64,000 bases of DNA. Source: Annona cherimola (Eukaryota; Streptophyta; Magnoliopsida; Magnoliales; Annonaceae). This document shows, piece by piece, positions 11,836 through 22,691 of this stretch. The DNA lies in NCBI GenBank assembly GCA_030490835.1, contig CM059971.1, positions 23,181,817 to 23,245,816 of the forward strand, given 5' to 3'. A program made the position numbers and the translations under genes. The notes beneath the pieces were generated by a model that worked only from the letters and a program-made list of their open reading frames with translations, was not told the origin of the DNA and searched no databases. Positions within the stretch are counted from its first letter, which is position 1, and every line of letters starts with the position of its first letter.

Positions 11836-12089
11836 ATCCGTTAGAGGGGTAATGTGGTGCAATCAGCACCAAGGACTATTTCAGAAAATAACGTTAACAC
11901 TGCTCTAATCTGCGTTTAACGTAACCATTGGATTAGATTTTTATTAATTGTCAAAATAGATGCTAACGTACAATTTTAATTAAGTTTGTTACATCATATG
12001 CTATTACAGTGTATCCAAACTTCTGAAAGAGTAAAAGATCGGGCCCAACTCATTAGAAGTCCTTTCAAGGAAAAAAATGAAACAAAAGG

Positions 12090-13150
12090 CGTTGTGGTTA
12101 TTTTAAATCGTGAGTATGTTTGATTGAAAATATGAGTACACTTGTAAATTTGTTAAAATTTGTGTTAGATTATACAGAAAATCAATCTTTCCATCAATTG
12201 GTAGATCAGATATTAAAGCATACGTTGGTATAATTTTTAATGTTCAATATTTTTTAAAAAATATTTATAAAGAAAATGTTATTTTTAATAAGATTTCATT
12301 ACAATTGGTATGGTTAAAAAATATTTTATATATTTAATATATATTATACTAATTAAAGTCCATACAAAAAGGTACTACCAAATATAATAATTTCTAAATC
12401 AATTTTATGAAATTATAAAATGTTTTATTTTTAATTTTTAGAATATAACTAAGTCTTAACGAATATACCAAAATCTAACTCTATCTAACTTGATCTAACA
12501 AAGTATGACAATATCTAACCATGTTTAACCAAATTTAAATTCGTAATTAACATACTAATCATAATTAAACTCATTATGCAGTTTAAATCTTAGTTCATTT
12601 AAATAAAATGAATCCGTTCAATTATAATGAAATCAACCAATTCTAACAAAATCTAATTAGATATAAAACAATCTATCCAAATTTAGCAAAATCTAATAAA
12701 ATTTAACTTCCATTACTACTATGCGAATCTTGATTTAACACTCTAATATGAATTTAGGCTCTTTCTAAGGTCATTAATATCGTAAATATATAGCTTGGAG
12801 ATTAGCTAATAGATTCAATGGAATCTGCCCAGGTTTAACAAAGTTTAATCATGTCTAAAAAAGTCTAACTAAATGTAACAAAATCTAATCAAATCTAACC
12901 GAATCTAAAGAAATATAACTTTCATTATTACTATACTAATATTCGATACTCATATTATGCTTTTTGGCTCATTATAAAGTTATTTATATCTTAAATACAT
13001 AATTTAAAACTTAATTAATAAGATTTAATGAAATTAGAGAAGTTGATGAAATCTAATAAAGTTTGACCATGTATAACCAAGTCTAACTAAATCTTACAAA
13101 ATTTAACTAAATCTAATTGAATCTAACAAATTTTTTTTTTAAAAAAATAG
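12090..13150 (+). repeat. Diverged repeat rich in TCTAAC motifs, related to 27600-29250
   Basis: It begins with a segment similar to 27600-27920, including ATTTTTAATAAGATTTCATTA followed by AATTGGTA. It then has several degenerate units built from TCTAAC/ATCTAA strings, CTAATATGAA, AAGGTCATTtATA and TTTAATGAAAT. The order of blocks is the same as in the 28-kb array but the units are more diverged. From 13151 to the Sirevirus target site at 13530 nothing is recognised. Confidence 0.65.
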
Positions 13151-13534
13151 CCTACTATAAGGGCATCATTGTAATTTTGCTATTTGATAAATTTTCATCA
13201 AGATTAAATTTTTACAGAAGTAGGAAAGATATATAGCGGTGGCTAACTCTGCAATGTAATGTAAGAGATTACATGCTAAAGCATAAATCAGCGTCACAAG
13301 TAGCTTTCCATGTGAAACGTGACATGTCATTGGCATCCTCCATTTGTAGCTTTCCATTGGTGCGATGTTTTATTTTTTATTTTTTTTATATATTTCTTTT
13401 AAGTAAAATAATTGAGTGAAGGTGCGCTCTATAAACCAAACATTTCTGGCTCGAGAACAACAACTTTCAACTTAGATCAGCACTACTGAAATTTTTGATC
13501 TTTTTTGTCATATCTAAAATCATGTTGTTAGACT

Positions 13535-15234
13535 TGTTGGAAACAATGCTTCAAAACAAAACAAATAGTTTTGATGATTAACAAAGAACTAACTTGAGTG
13601 TATTTTAAGTACTAATGAGTTTGTTATGTGATTTAAAGAAACTTAGGTGGCCAAGTCGAACCCCAAGTCGACTTGGACTTCGACTTAGGATGAAGTCGAT
13701 CCCAAAGTCGACTCAAATATCGACTTGAGAAAGAACCTCAAAAGACAAGTGAACTGACAAGTGAAGTCGCAGGTCAAGTCGACTCCAGATGCGACTTGGT
13801 AGCCAAGTCGCAAACGAAGTCAACCTCGCTATCGACTTCAAATGCAAAAAAGTGTCCAGCGCTGATTTTGGGGCACAAAACTGCCCAAGTCGCAGGCCAA
13901 GTCGACTCCAGGTGCGACTTGGGTGAAGTCGCAGGCCAGGTCGACTCCATCCACGACTTGAGAAATTCAAACTTCAAAGATGCAGTTTTCAAGCTATTCA
14001 AGAGGATTTATCACTCAAGTCCAAGGAATCAAGATGAAAAACAAATGAGTCAAATTCAAAGTCAAGATTCATGTTCTACATCAAATCAAGTCTATCAAGC
14101 TCAAAGACAAAGATACAAGTATGATTCAAATAATGTCTATCAAGACTACATAAGTCAAATATGCATGAATCATCTAAGCAAGAATCAAGCTTTCCCAAGA
14201 CTCATAAGAATCAAGCCAATCCAAGATAGAAGAACACAACTTGAAGATCAAAGCAGGTTCAGCAAAACCCGAGCCAAGTCGCAGGCCAAGTCGACTTCAG
14301 GATCGACTTGGGTCGAAGTCTGAAGTTAAGTCGACCAAGCCTAAGACTTGGGAATCCGAAGAACTGGAGTCGCAGACGAAGTCGACTCCAGATGCGACTT
14401 GGGTAGCCAAGTCGCATCCCAAGTCGACTCCGCCTTCGACTTGGGTATAACGTTCAAATTTTTGAACGTTGGAGTTCATTTATTGCGCGCCAACCACTTC
14501 TACAACGTTCATATTCTCTTCAATCTATAAAAGGACCCTCAAGTGAACGTGAAAAATAATAAGACACTCATATACACATCACAAAGGTCTAAGAGAGAAA
14601 AGAAGTGCAAGAAAGTGATTCCATATTCCTCTTCTCCATATTTGAGTGGTCCATATACGTTAAAAGGAAGAAAGATCCTCAAGTTGCAAGCTGCTTCATC
14701 GATTCACATCCGAGCTGCTTCTAATTTCTTCCTCAAGCTCAACTTGCCTACACATCACTGTAAAGTGTAGCTTTTCTTAATTTAAAGTCTTGTTGTATTA
14801 AACTTGTTTTAGCTTGGGTAGCTAAGATCAAGTGTATGCAAAGTAGGGTGTGATTGTCACCTACTTGTGCAGTGATTTGTCTATGCCCCCTAGAGCTAGA
14901 ATCTAGAAGAGAGCAAGTGGCTCTAGTTGTATATGCCCCCTAGAGCTGGAATCTAGAAGAGAGCGGTGACTCTAAGTGTATTCGTGGAATACATAGTGGA
15001 ACCCAAGTCACAACGGAGTGTGAGCTTGGAAGAGTGGAGTAGGGAAGGTTTGCCCGAACCACTATAAATCTTGTGTTATATTTCTTCTTACTGCTTTATT
15101 TTTTATTGCTCTCTATCTGTTTTCAAAAGGGGATTAATTTCTCAAGGGGTTAAGTCTTTATTTATCAAAGTTTTTTAAAAAGAACCCAATTCACCCCTCC
15201 CCTCTTGGGTTTAGCCATCAACTCGGGACCAACA
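13535..15234 (+). repeat. 5' LTR of the Sirevirus
   Basis: It runs from TGTTGGAAACAATGC to CGGGACCAACA, 1700 bp. It holds at least eight GTCGAC-centred motifs and paired AAGTCGCA/TGCGACTTGG inverted units (13645-13960 and 14270-14450), a TATA box at 14526, and a tandem double of a CCCCCTAGAGCT-AGAGAGC unit at 14885-14970. The 175-aa ORF at 13796-14323 is open in both LTRs but has no recognisable domain. Confidence 0.97.
14526..14532 (+). promoter_or_regulatory. TATA box of the 5' LTR
   Basis: TATAAAA in the context CAATCTATAAAAGGACC, about 710 bp before the LTR end. The same box is at 23683-23689 in the 3' LTR. It probably sets the start of the genomic RNA. Confidence 0.75.
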
Positions 15235-15236
15235 AG

Positions 15237-15248
15237 TGGTATCAGAGC
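15237..15248 (+). other. Primer-binding site, initiator tRNA-Met type
   Basis: TGGTATCAGAGC lies two bases after the LTR end. It is the standard copia PBS complementary to the 3' end of initiator methionine tRNA. Confidence 0.95.
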
Positions 15249-15282
15249 AGGTCTTCGAGTTTACCAAAGAGATCTTATCAAT

Positions 15283-17085
15283 ATGGTATCCCAATCTACT
15301 TCCGTTCCCACTTTTGCTGAAGGCCAATCCTTTACAAGGCCACCGTTGTTTGATGGGAACAATTTTGGATATTGGAAGCTTCGTATGAAGCAACTCATCA
15401 TGGCTACCGACATGGACTCTTGGATTGCTATCCAAGATGGAGTAACCTTGCCTACCGATGAAAGAGCATCCAAATGGACTGATGAGGAAGTAAGAATTGT
15501 TAAGAGTAACGCCAAAGCTATGAACTCTTTATTTTGTGCTCTTACTGCTTCTGAATATGATAGAGTATCCTCTTGCTTGACCTCCAAAGAGATATGGGAT
15601 ACGCTAACATCTATCTATGAAGGAACTTCTCAAGTCCAAGGGACGAGAAGAAATCTTTTGATTGGAGAACTAGAGAATTTTAGAATGCTAGAAACAGAAA
15701 ATATTTCTGAAATGTTTGCTAGATTCTCAAAAATTACTAATGCTTTAAAAGGTCTTGGAAAGGCTATATCTGAATCTGAGCAGGTTATGAAGATTTTGAG
15801 AGCTCTACCCGAATCATGGATTCCAAAAATCACTGCGATAGAAGAAGCCAAGGACCTTAACACACTAAAGCTTGAAGACTTAATTAGCTCACTCATGTCA
15901 CATGAGCTAATCAAGAGAAGAAATGAAGATCAACATAGGGGCAAAAGAGCAATCGCCTTGAAAGCCGCACAAGACACGGACGACACCTCTTCTTCTCAAA
16001 ATGACGACGAGATTGCCCTACTCACAAAACGCTTCAGAAAATTTGTGAGGAAAGGCAAAAATTTCAGAGGTTTTAAGGAAAGAACCTCTAGAGAAAAGAA
16101 GAAAGAATCAACCAAATGTTACCGATGCGGCGGTTCGGGACATATGCAAGCTCAATGTCCAACTCCCGAAGAAAGCAAGGCAAAAGAACAAAGAAAGGAT
16201 CGAGGGGACAACAAAAGATTCCAAAGATACAAAGGAAGAGGCATGTACGTAAACGATGAGGAATCTACAACAAGTAGCTCCTCAACCGATGAAATCGAGG
16301 CGGAAGAATGTGCAAGAATCTGCTGCATGGCACAAATCGAGCAAGAAGAACTAACTACATCAACAAAATGCACAAGCAATGAAGAGGTAAGTTCCAAACT
16401 CTCCCACTCAAAATCAAGTTACTCTTCTCTTCAAGAATGCCTCAAATGTACTGAATTAGAAGAACTACAAACTGCATATGATTCATTATATGAAGAAATG
16501 AAGAAATTAGGAAGCAAGTTTACAATTAAGAAAAGACAATGTGATGCAGTAATAATTGTAAATGGTAAACTTGCAGAGAAATTAGACAAAATAAAAGAAG
16601 AAAATAATTTGCTGAAAAAGGAGAACAAATCATTAAATGAATCATTAGCTAAGTTCTCTAATCCAGGAGAAAGCGTCAAAACGTTTTTGAATATGACCTC
16701 CCAAACACATAAAAGAGGTCTTGGGTATCATACATTTGAGCAAGGAGAAAGTAACAAATCAAATGTACAAATATTTGAGAAACATCAAACTAAAAATGCA
16801 TCTATATACAAGCCACAAAAGAAAAATTTTAAGTGGACTAGAAGACCAATAATGGAACCATTGCATACTTGGAGGCCTACTCCAAGATTACCTATGGCTT
16901 GTAATTTCTGCAATAAAATGGGTCACAAAACTTACAAATGTAATTTTAAGAAATTATATGACCATGGTGCAAAATTAGTTTGGGTTCCAAGAAACACAAG
17001 ATTTGGGCTTTCAAAGTTAGAACAACAAAGATTGATCTATATTACTAACCCAAATGGACCCATAAAATGGGTACCAAGAAGATAA
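15283..17085 (+). CDS. gag: Sirevirus Gag (capsid/nucleocapsid), 600 aa
   Basis: Gag forms the virus-like particle and packages the element RNA. The first ATG after the PBS is at 15283; the frame is open further upstream into the LTR but only from a non-ATG codon. The N-terminal part carries the copia gag signature FDGNNFGYWKLRMKQ near residue 25, followed by a helical UBN2-like region. A CCHC zinc knuckle, CYRCGGSGHMQAQC, lies at about residue 281. A charged coiled-coil-prone region follows (about residues 385-455), and a second CCHC, CNFCNKMGHKTYKC, lies near residue 540. Two knuckles and a long C-terminal tail are usual for this lineage. The ORF is uninterrupted and ends TAA at 17083-17085. 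Pol follows in the +1 frame and overlaps it for 20 bases. Confidence 0.93.
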   Translation: MVSQSTSVPTFAEGQSFTRPPLFDGNNFGYWKLRMKQLIMATDMDSWIAIQDGVTLPTDERASKWTDEEVRIVKSNAKAMNSLFCALTASEYDRVSSCLTSKEIWDTLTSIYEGTSQVQGTRRNLLIGELENFRMLETENISEMFARFSKITNALKGLGKAISESEQVMKILRALPESWIPKITAIEEAKDLNTLKLEDLISSLMSHELIKRRNEDQHRGKRAIALKAAQDTDDTSSSQNDDEIALLTKRFRKFVRKGKNFRGFKERTSREKKKESTKCYRCGGSGHMQAQCPTPEESKAKEQRKDRGDNKRFQRYKGRGMYVNDEESTTSSSSTDEIEAEECARICCMAQIEQEELTTSTKCTSNEEVSSKLSHSKSSYSSLQECLKCTELEELQTAYDSLYEEMKKLGSKFTIKKRQCDAVIIVNGKLAEKLDKIKEENNLLKKENKSLNESLAKFSNPGESVKTFLNMTSQTHKRGLGYHTFEQGESNKSNVQIFEKHQTKNASIYKPQKKNFKWTRRPIMEPLHTWRPTPRLPMACNFCNKMGHKTYKCNFKKLYDHGAKLVWVPRNTRFGLSKLEQQRLIYITNPNGPIKWVPRR

Positions 17086-17107
17086 GATTTATTTGCTTAT
17101 TTTTCAG
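16387..17107 (+). other. Candidate intron joining gag to pol in frame
   Basis: A consensus donor GAG|GTAAGT begins at 16387, directly after a complete gag codon. A canonical TACTAAC branch site lies at 17043-17049. A pyrimidine-rich run ending TTTTTCAG closes at 17107, directly before a complete pol codon. Splicing would delete 721 bp, remove the gag stop and the second zinc knuckle, and fuse gag residue 368 to pol without shifting frame. This is prediction only; a +1 frameshift in the overlap at 17066-17085 is the alternative. Confidence 0.5.
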
Positions 17108-20100
17108 ACATGTCTTAAGGCAAAGGCAAACAATGAATGGTTTATGGATAGCGGTTGCTCAAGGCATATGACCGGTGAAAGAAGTTTATTTCACAAACTT
17201 ATGCCTTGTAATGATGGAGTGGTTGCTTTTGGCAATAATGAAAAAGGTAAAATCAAAGGTAAAGGAAATATACATAGCTTTTCAAATGCATGCATGGAAG
17301 ATGTTTTGTTTGTTGAAGGACTCAAACACAATCTAATGAGAATTAGCCAATTATGTGATAAAGGATACAAAGTTGTGTTTGAATCATCTATATGTAATGT
17401 ATTTGATGGAGAAGATATCATGTTTAGTGGTAAAAGACATGGAAATGTATATTTGGTTTCACTTGATGAACTAAATGGTCAATGTCTAATGGCCATTGAT
17501 AATGATCCATGGGTTTGGCATAAAAGACTTGGACACATAAACATGGGAAACATCAAGACCCTATGGAAAAAGAGTTTGGTAGAAGAATTACCAAGATTGA
17601 AATATGACAAAGACAAGATTTGTAAGGCATGTCAATTATCAAAACAACCCAAGATGCCTTTCTCTACCAAAAAGGAAATTTCCACCACCAAGCCACTTGA
17701 ATTGCTACACATGGATCTATACGGGTCATCCGACATTCTAACCATTGGTGGAAAGAAATATGTATTTGTCATAGTTGATGATTTTTCAAGATTCACATGG
17801 ATAATTCTCTTAGCTAGTAAAGATGAAGCCTTCTCTATGTTTGCGACTTTTGTAAATTTGGTGCAAAATGAAAAACAAAGTACTATTGTGACCATAAGAA
17901 GCGATCATGGTGGCGAATTCGAAAACAAACGATTCATGGAATTTTGCAATGAAAAAAGAATTCACCACACATTTTCTGCACCAAGAACTCCACAACAAAA
18001 TGGAGTAGTAGAAAGGAAAAATAGAACTACACAAGAGATGGCTAGAACTATGCTAAATGAGAGCAATCTATCCAAGAAATTTTGGGGTGAAGCTGTAAGT
18101 ACAGCTTGTCATGTATTGAACCGTGTCACCATTCGAGCAATCTTGAAAAAGACCTCATATGAACTATGGAAAGGAAGAAAACCAAATATTTCTTATTTTC
18201 ATGCTTTTGGATGTACATGTTATGTTTTAAATAATGGAAAAACTAACTTGGGAAAGTTAGATGCTAAAAGTTATGAGGCTATATTTCTTGGATATTCATC
18301 AAATAGCAAAACATATAGAGTTTTCAATAAACGAAACCAAGTTGTTGAAGAATCCATACACGTTATATTTGATGAAATTAACCAAACTCCGAGAAAGGAG
18401 GATGAACTAAGTGATGCAGATGAGACAAAAGGCAAAGAACAACCAAAGGAACTCGAGCTCAAGCCAGAAAATCTCATGGAGGAAGAGGTAAGTGAAGGTA
18501 ATGATTCTTATAAACCTCCAACTGATTTAAAGTTCAAAAATGCCCATCCAATTGAGCAAGTTATTGGAAATGTATATGAAGGAGTGAAAACTAGAAGATC
18601 AAAACAAAACGTTTATGGTTAATATGCCTTTGTATCTAAAATTGAACCAAATACCATTGAACAAGCTCTCAATGATGAAAATTGGGTGATTGCAATGCAA
18701 GAAGAGCTAAACCAATTCGAAAGGAACAATGTATGACACTTAGTTCCTAGACCAAATAATCACACTATCATTGGTACCAAATGGGTATTTAGGAACAAAT
18801 TAGATGAAAGCGGACTTGTAATTAGAAACAAGGCCAGATTAGTAGCCAAAGGGTATTCTCAAGAAGAAGGAATCGATTTTGAAGAATCATATGCACCCGT
18901 GGCTAGATTAGAAGCCATACGTATTCTACTAGCATTCGCTTCTTATATGAATTTCAAATTGTTCCAAATGGATGTAAAAAGCGCATTTTTGAATGGCTAT
19001 TTGAATGAAGAAGTATATGTTGAACAACCCTCTGGTTTTGAAGAAATGAATCAATCAAAGTATGTTTATAAATTGACCAAAGCACTATATGGATTAAAGC
19101 AAGCTTCAAGAGCTTGGTATGAAAGGTTGAACAAATTTTTGATTGATCATGAGTTTTTAAGAGGGAAAGTAGATACTACTTTGTTCATCAAATACAAAAA
19201 CAAAGATATTTTAATTGTACAGATTTATGTAGATGACATAATTTTCGGTGCTACTAATGAAAATCTTTGTCAAGAATTTTCTAAGATTATGCAGAGCGAA
19301 TTCGAAATGAGCATGATGGGAGAATTAAATTTCTTCCTTGGACTGCAAATTAAGCAACAAAGTGAAGGGATATTCTTGAACCAGTCCAAGTACGTGAAGG
19401 AAATGCTCAAGAAATTTGGATTGCAGAATAGCAAAGGGGCAAACACTCCAATGAGCTCTACAATCAAGATCGACACGGATGAAAACGGTAAATGTATCGA
19501 TCAAACGCTTTATAGAAGCATGATAGGATCTTTGTTATATTTAACTGCTTCTTGACCCGATATCTTATTCAGTGTTTGTATGTGTTCTAGATTTCAAGCA
19601 TGCCCTAAAGAATCACATCTACATGCTGTAAAAAAAATTTTTAAATATTTGATAAAAACTACCAATCTTGGACTATGGTATCCAAAGGGGTCAACCTTTG
19701 ATCTAATCGGCTATTCGGATGCAGATTTTGCCGGATATAAGGTAGATAGAAAAAGTACCAGTGGAACTTGTCAGTTTCTTGGACATATGTTAGTTTCATG
19801 GTATTCAAGAAAACAAACAAGTGTTGCTCTATCTACCGCGGAAGCCGAATACATAGCCGCCGGTAGTTGTTGTGCCCAATTACTTTGGATGAAACAACAA
19901 TTGAAAGATTATGGTATTGATTATGTTGATATTCCTATTAGATGTGATAATACAAGTGCAATTTGTTTGACTAAAAATCCTGTACTGCATTCAAGAACCA
20001 AGCATATTGATGTGAGACACCATTTTATTCGTGAACATGCTGAAAATCATGATGTATGTTTAGAATATGTGAAAACGGAAGACCAAATTGCTGATATCCT

Positions 20101-20170
20101 TACCAAACCATTAGCCAAAGAATCATTTTATAAAATTAGAAATGATATGGGGATGATAGAGCTAAATTAG
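17108..20170 (+). pseudogene. pol: Sirevirus Pol polyprotein, interrupted by three stops
   Basis: This is one continuous frame (open from 17066) encoding the copia enzymes. Protease: DSGCSRHMTG at about 17147. Integrase: an H..H..C..C zinc region (WHKRLGHINM and CKAC near 17515-17630) and a DDE core with D in LHMDLYG, D in RSDHGGEF and E in NGVVERKNR. Reverse transcriptase: [24 protein letters not shown] and the catalytic YVDD. RNase H: SDADFAGY, STAEAEY and CDNTSAI, ending in an ILTKPL block. In-frame stops are TAA 18620-18622 (integrase-RT hinge), TGA 18734-18736 (before RT, a Trp position in the family) and TGA 19553-19555 (an Arg position, CGA to TGA). There are no indels. RNase H wording such as KSTSGTCQFLG fits the SIRE lineage. 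Confidence 0.93.
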
Positions 20171-20204
20171 GAAATATCAAACAAGAAACTAAAATCTGAA
20201 AAGG

Positions 20205-20400
20205 TCAAGTCGATGAGTCAAGTCGACTCCATGGGAGCCAAGTCGACTCCGCCAAGTCGACTTGGGAAAGTGAAGTCGACTCTGCTTCTATAGCCAAGTC
20301 GACTCCACAAAGTCGAAGTCGACTCCGCACTAGGGCGAAGTCGACTCCGAGGGACCGAAGTCGACTTCGCCTAGGGTAAGTCGACTCCGCGCGCGACCGT
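20205..20400 (+). repeat. GTCGAC-rich palindromic cluster after pol
   Basis: About ten AAGTCGACT or AGTCGACTCC motifs are packed into 200 bp, the same vocabulary as in the LTRs. It is CpG-rich against an AT-rich background. Similar repeated palindromes are known as conserved non-coding motifs of Sireviruses. Confidence 0.8.
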
Positions 20401-20633
20401 CCGACTTCTGCGACTTCCTCTCTTTTTCTTTCTTCTCCTTCTTTTCTTCTCCATTTCTTTTTCCCGCCTGCAGCATTCATCTCTCTCTCCGGTTCTCCCT
20501 GTCTCTGGCGTTTCTCTCGTCTTCAGAAACTCCGGCAACATCCGGCTCTTCCAACAGTCTTTCTCTCCGTTTTTCTCTCTCTCTCCCTCTGTTTCTTTCT
20601 CTCTCTCCCTCTGTTTCGTACTCCCTCTCTCAG

Positions 20634-20668
<35 letters not shown>

Positions 20669-20700
20669 CTGTTTTCGGCAAAATCTTTGTTCCAGCTCCG
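20401..20700 (+). repeat. CT-rich tract before the extra ORF
   Basis: A polypyrimidine region includes a (CT)n run of about 30 bp around 20636-20667. It separates the palindrome cluster from the extra ORF and may be its leader. It encodes nothing recognisable. Confidence 0.75.
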
Positions 20701-20766
20701 GCGAACAGCCATTCCAGAACCTTCCATTCCTAACTCTTCTTCTTCCATTTCGAACTTCCAAACTCA

Positions 20767-22344
20767 ATGGCTCCAAAACCTAGACCTCCTAAGCTAGCCG
20801 TCTCAAAACCATCCCTCAAACCAGTTCCCAGATAATCTACGTCCCATACCAACGACGAAGTGCCAAAAAGACAGCGCACTTCCTCAAAGCGAGCCCGGGA
20901 AGAACCATCTACTTCCACAGGCCGCCGAGTGCGTTTTCAAACGGGAACCCCGTCAAACACAGCAGGTCGTGAGGAACAAGCCCAAACCTCACAAAGTACT
21001 CAATCTGGGGCACGTCAAAGAGGCAACACAGCTGTTAAAGCTTAAGTGTTGAAAATGCCAACAACATACTTCAAAACCGAACTCCAGCACAGCAGGTTTT
21101 ACAAACATTTCTATGAGCGTAAGGTATTCATTCCCAAGATTATTGATTTCAAGTTCTTAAAAGATTATGGATCCGACATAGAAGATCTATTGGATTTCCA
21201 AGGATGGACGAAGCTCCTAAAAGAAGATGAAAAAGTTTATCCAGATCTTACCAGAATCTTTTACTATCTGTGGGATGAAGAGTACTATGGAAGTTTTGTC
21301 AAAGGAGTGGATATGTTCTTTGGAAGAGGAATAACTCCGAGTTTGGCAACGGCCTTGGTAAATATTGGTCAGATACTTGAAGTTCCCCACATAGATGAGC
21401 CACTTCCTGAAGATCTTACGCTGGATCAAATGTATAATCAGCTCACCCGAAGCAATAAATATCACCCAGGAATCAAATTTCTTCATTACATGGATCTCTC
21501 CCCTAGGCTTCGCGTACTCAGACTTCTCATTGCCCACTGCATCTACCCAAAGGGCGGTGGAAGAAATCAGTTAAACCCACAAGAAGCCGGGATACTCTGG
21601 AAGGTGGCAAACAGAGTCAAGGTTAGCTTACCAAGACTATTTCTTGAAGCATTGGCCTCCAGAAAGGACAATCCGCGGGGAGTCCTACTATATGGCACCT
21701 GGATCACAAAGATCCTTGAACACTTTGAAGTGGATATTGAAGGCGAGCCCTTCGAAGTACTGAAATCCACCAATGCCATCAACAAAGCACTCATTCAACG
21801 GATGAAGATTAACGTGCTTCAACTAAGGGCTGAAGCTCCGGAAGAAGAACGAGCACAGACTGAGGGGGAGCAACCTCCCGCGGAACCACCTGCTCAAGAG
21901 GAGCCAACATCTCCCATATCGTACGGATCCTATTCTCCACAAGGGTCCGCTGCAAGAGAACGGGTGCCTCCAACCTCTTCTGAGGAGGTCACCCTAAAGG
22001 ATTTAAAAGATGAAATTGTTGCTATGAGGGCAGAAATGGGTTATCAAGAAGACCGGATGACAAGTCTTATCACCGGCGTTCACAATGCCCTCGAGGATAT
22101 GCACTCCCGGCAAGACAGAATTGAGCGGGAAATGCGGACTATCCGCTATCATCTTGCCTCAGGCCGACATAAGAAGAAACCCATGCCTGAACTCGATCCT
22201 TACGAATCAGGTTCAGTTCATAAAGAAGCAACTCCAGATCACGCTTCTCTTGTTTACTCATCGGCCCATCATTGTCCTATCGAACCAATCCCATATCCGA
22301 TCTCTCAATTTCAATTCACCAAATCATTATTTTTGATCGATTGA
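20767..22344 (+). pseudogene. Sirevirus extra ORF (envelope-position ORF), two stops near its start
   Basis: A frame starts at ATG 20767 (MAPKPRPPKLAV) and runs to TGA 22342-22344, interrupted by TAA at 20833-20835 and 21043-21045; the 432-aa remainder is open. The N-terminal segment is basic and Ser/Thr-rich. The middle (HSRFYKHFYERKVFIPK and the following GW...EKVYPDL region) resembles the domain annotated as 'putative plant transposon protein'. A Glu/Pro-rich linker follows and then a coiled-coil-prone stretch near the C-terminus. ORFs in this place are called envelope-like in Sireviruses, but I see no signal peptide or membrane segment, so an envelope role is not supported. Function unknown. 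Confidence 0.8.
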
Positions 22345-22358
22345 CAAAAAGGGGGAGA
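22343..22358 (+). other. Upstream polypurine tract
   Basis: GACAAAAAGGGGGAGA overlaps the extra ORF stop, 333 bp before the 3' LTR. It matches the core of the functional tract at 22678. Repeated polypurine tracts are a Sirevirus trait. Confidence 0.75.
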
Positions 22359-22677
22359 TAGAATTTAGGAATTGAGTTGAGCTGAACTTCTTTGAGTTTT
22401 GGGTCGGGTAGTTTTTACTTAGGAAATTTCATTTGCTTTACATTGTAAACTGAAATGAAATGAATGATATGAAACTTACTTTTGATTGACATGTGCTTAT
22501 ATGAATGATTAGTTATAGTCTGTTTTGAATACTTAAATGATTGGTTACAATCTGTTACAATCTGTGTTGAATACTTGAATGGTTGGATAAAATCTGTTGA
22601 CTCATGCTCTGTTTTTGAGAACAATATAAATGCACTCATCCTGAAAGGTATAAATTCAATTTAGTTTTGTCAATCAT

Positions 22678-22690
22678 AAAAAAGGGGAGA
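22678..22690 (+). other. Polypurine tract next to the 3' LTR
   Basis: AAAAAAGGGGAGA followed by T and the LTR. It is the expected plus-strand primer site for reverse transcription. Confidence 0.88.
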
Positions 22691-22691
22691 T

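Noticed and set aside
13796..14323. 175-codon ORF repeated at 22953-23480
   Set aside because: It lies inside the LTRs and is identical because the LTRs are; its coding is made of GTCGAC repeats and low-complexity leader, and no domain is recognisable.
15205..15282. Upstream extension of gag into the LTR
   Set aside because: It opens only with TTG and spans the LTR end and PBS; the ATG at 15283 is the natural start.
18620..19580. Treating the pol pieces as separate genes or frameshifted
   Set aside because: All pieces are in the same frame and separated only by single stop codons, so they are one interrupted polyprotein gene.
20767..22344. Calling the extra ORF a true envelope gene
   Set aside because: No signal peptide, membrane segment or glycoprotein features are visible; only its position resembles an envelope gene.
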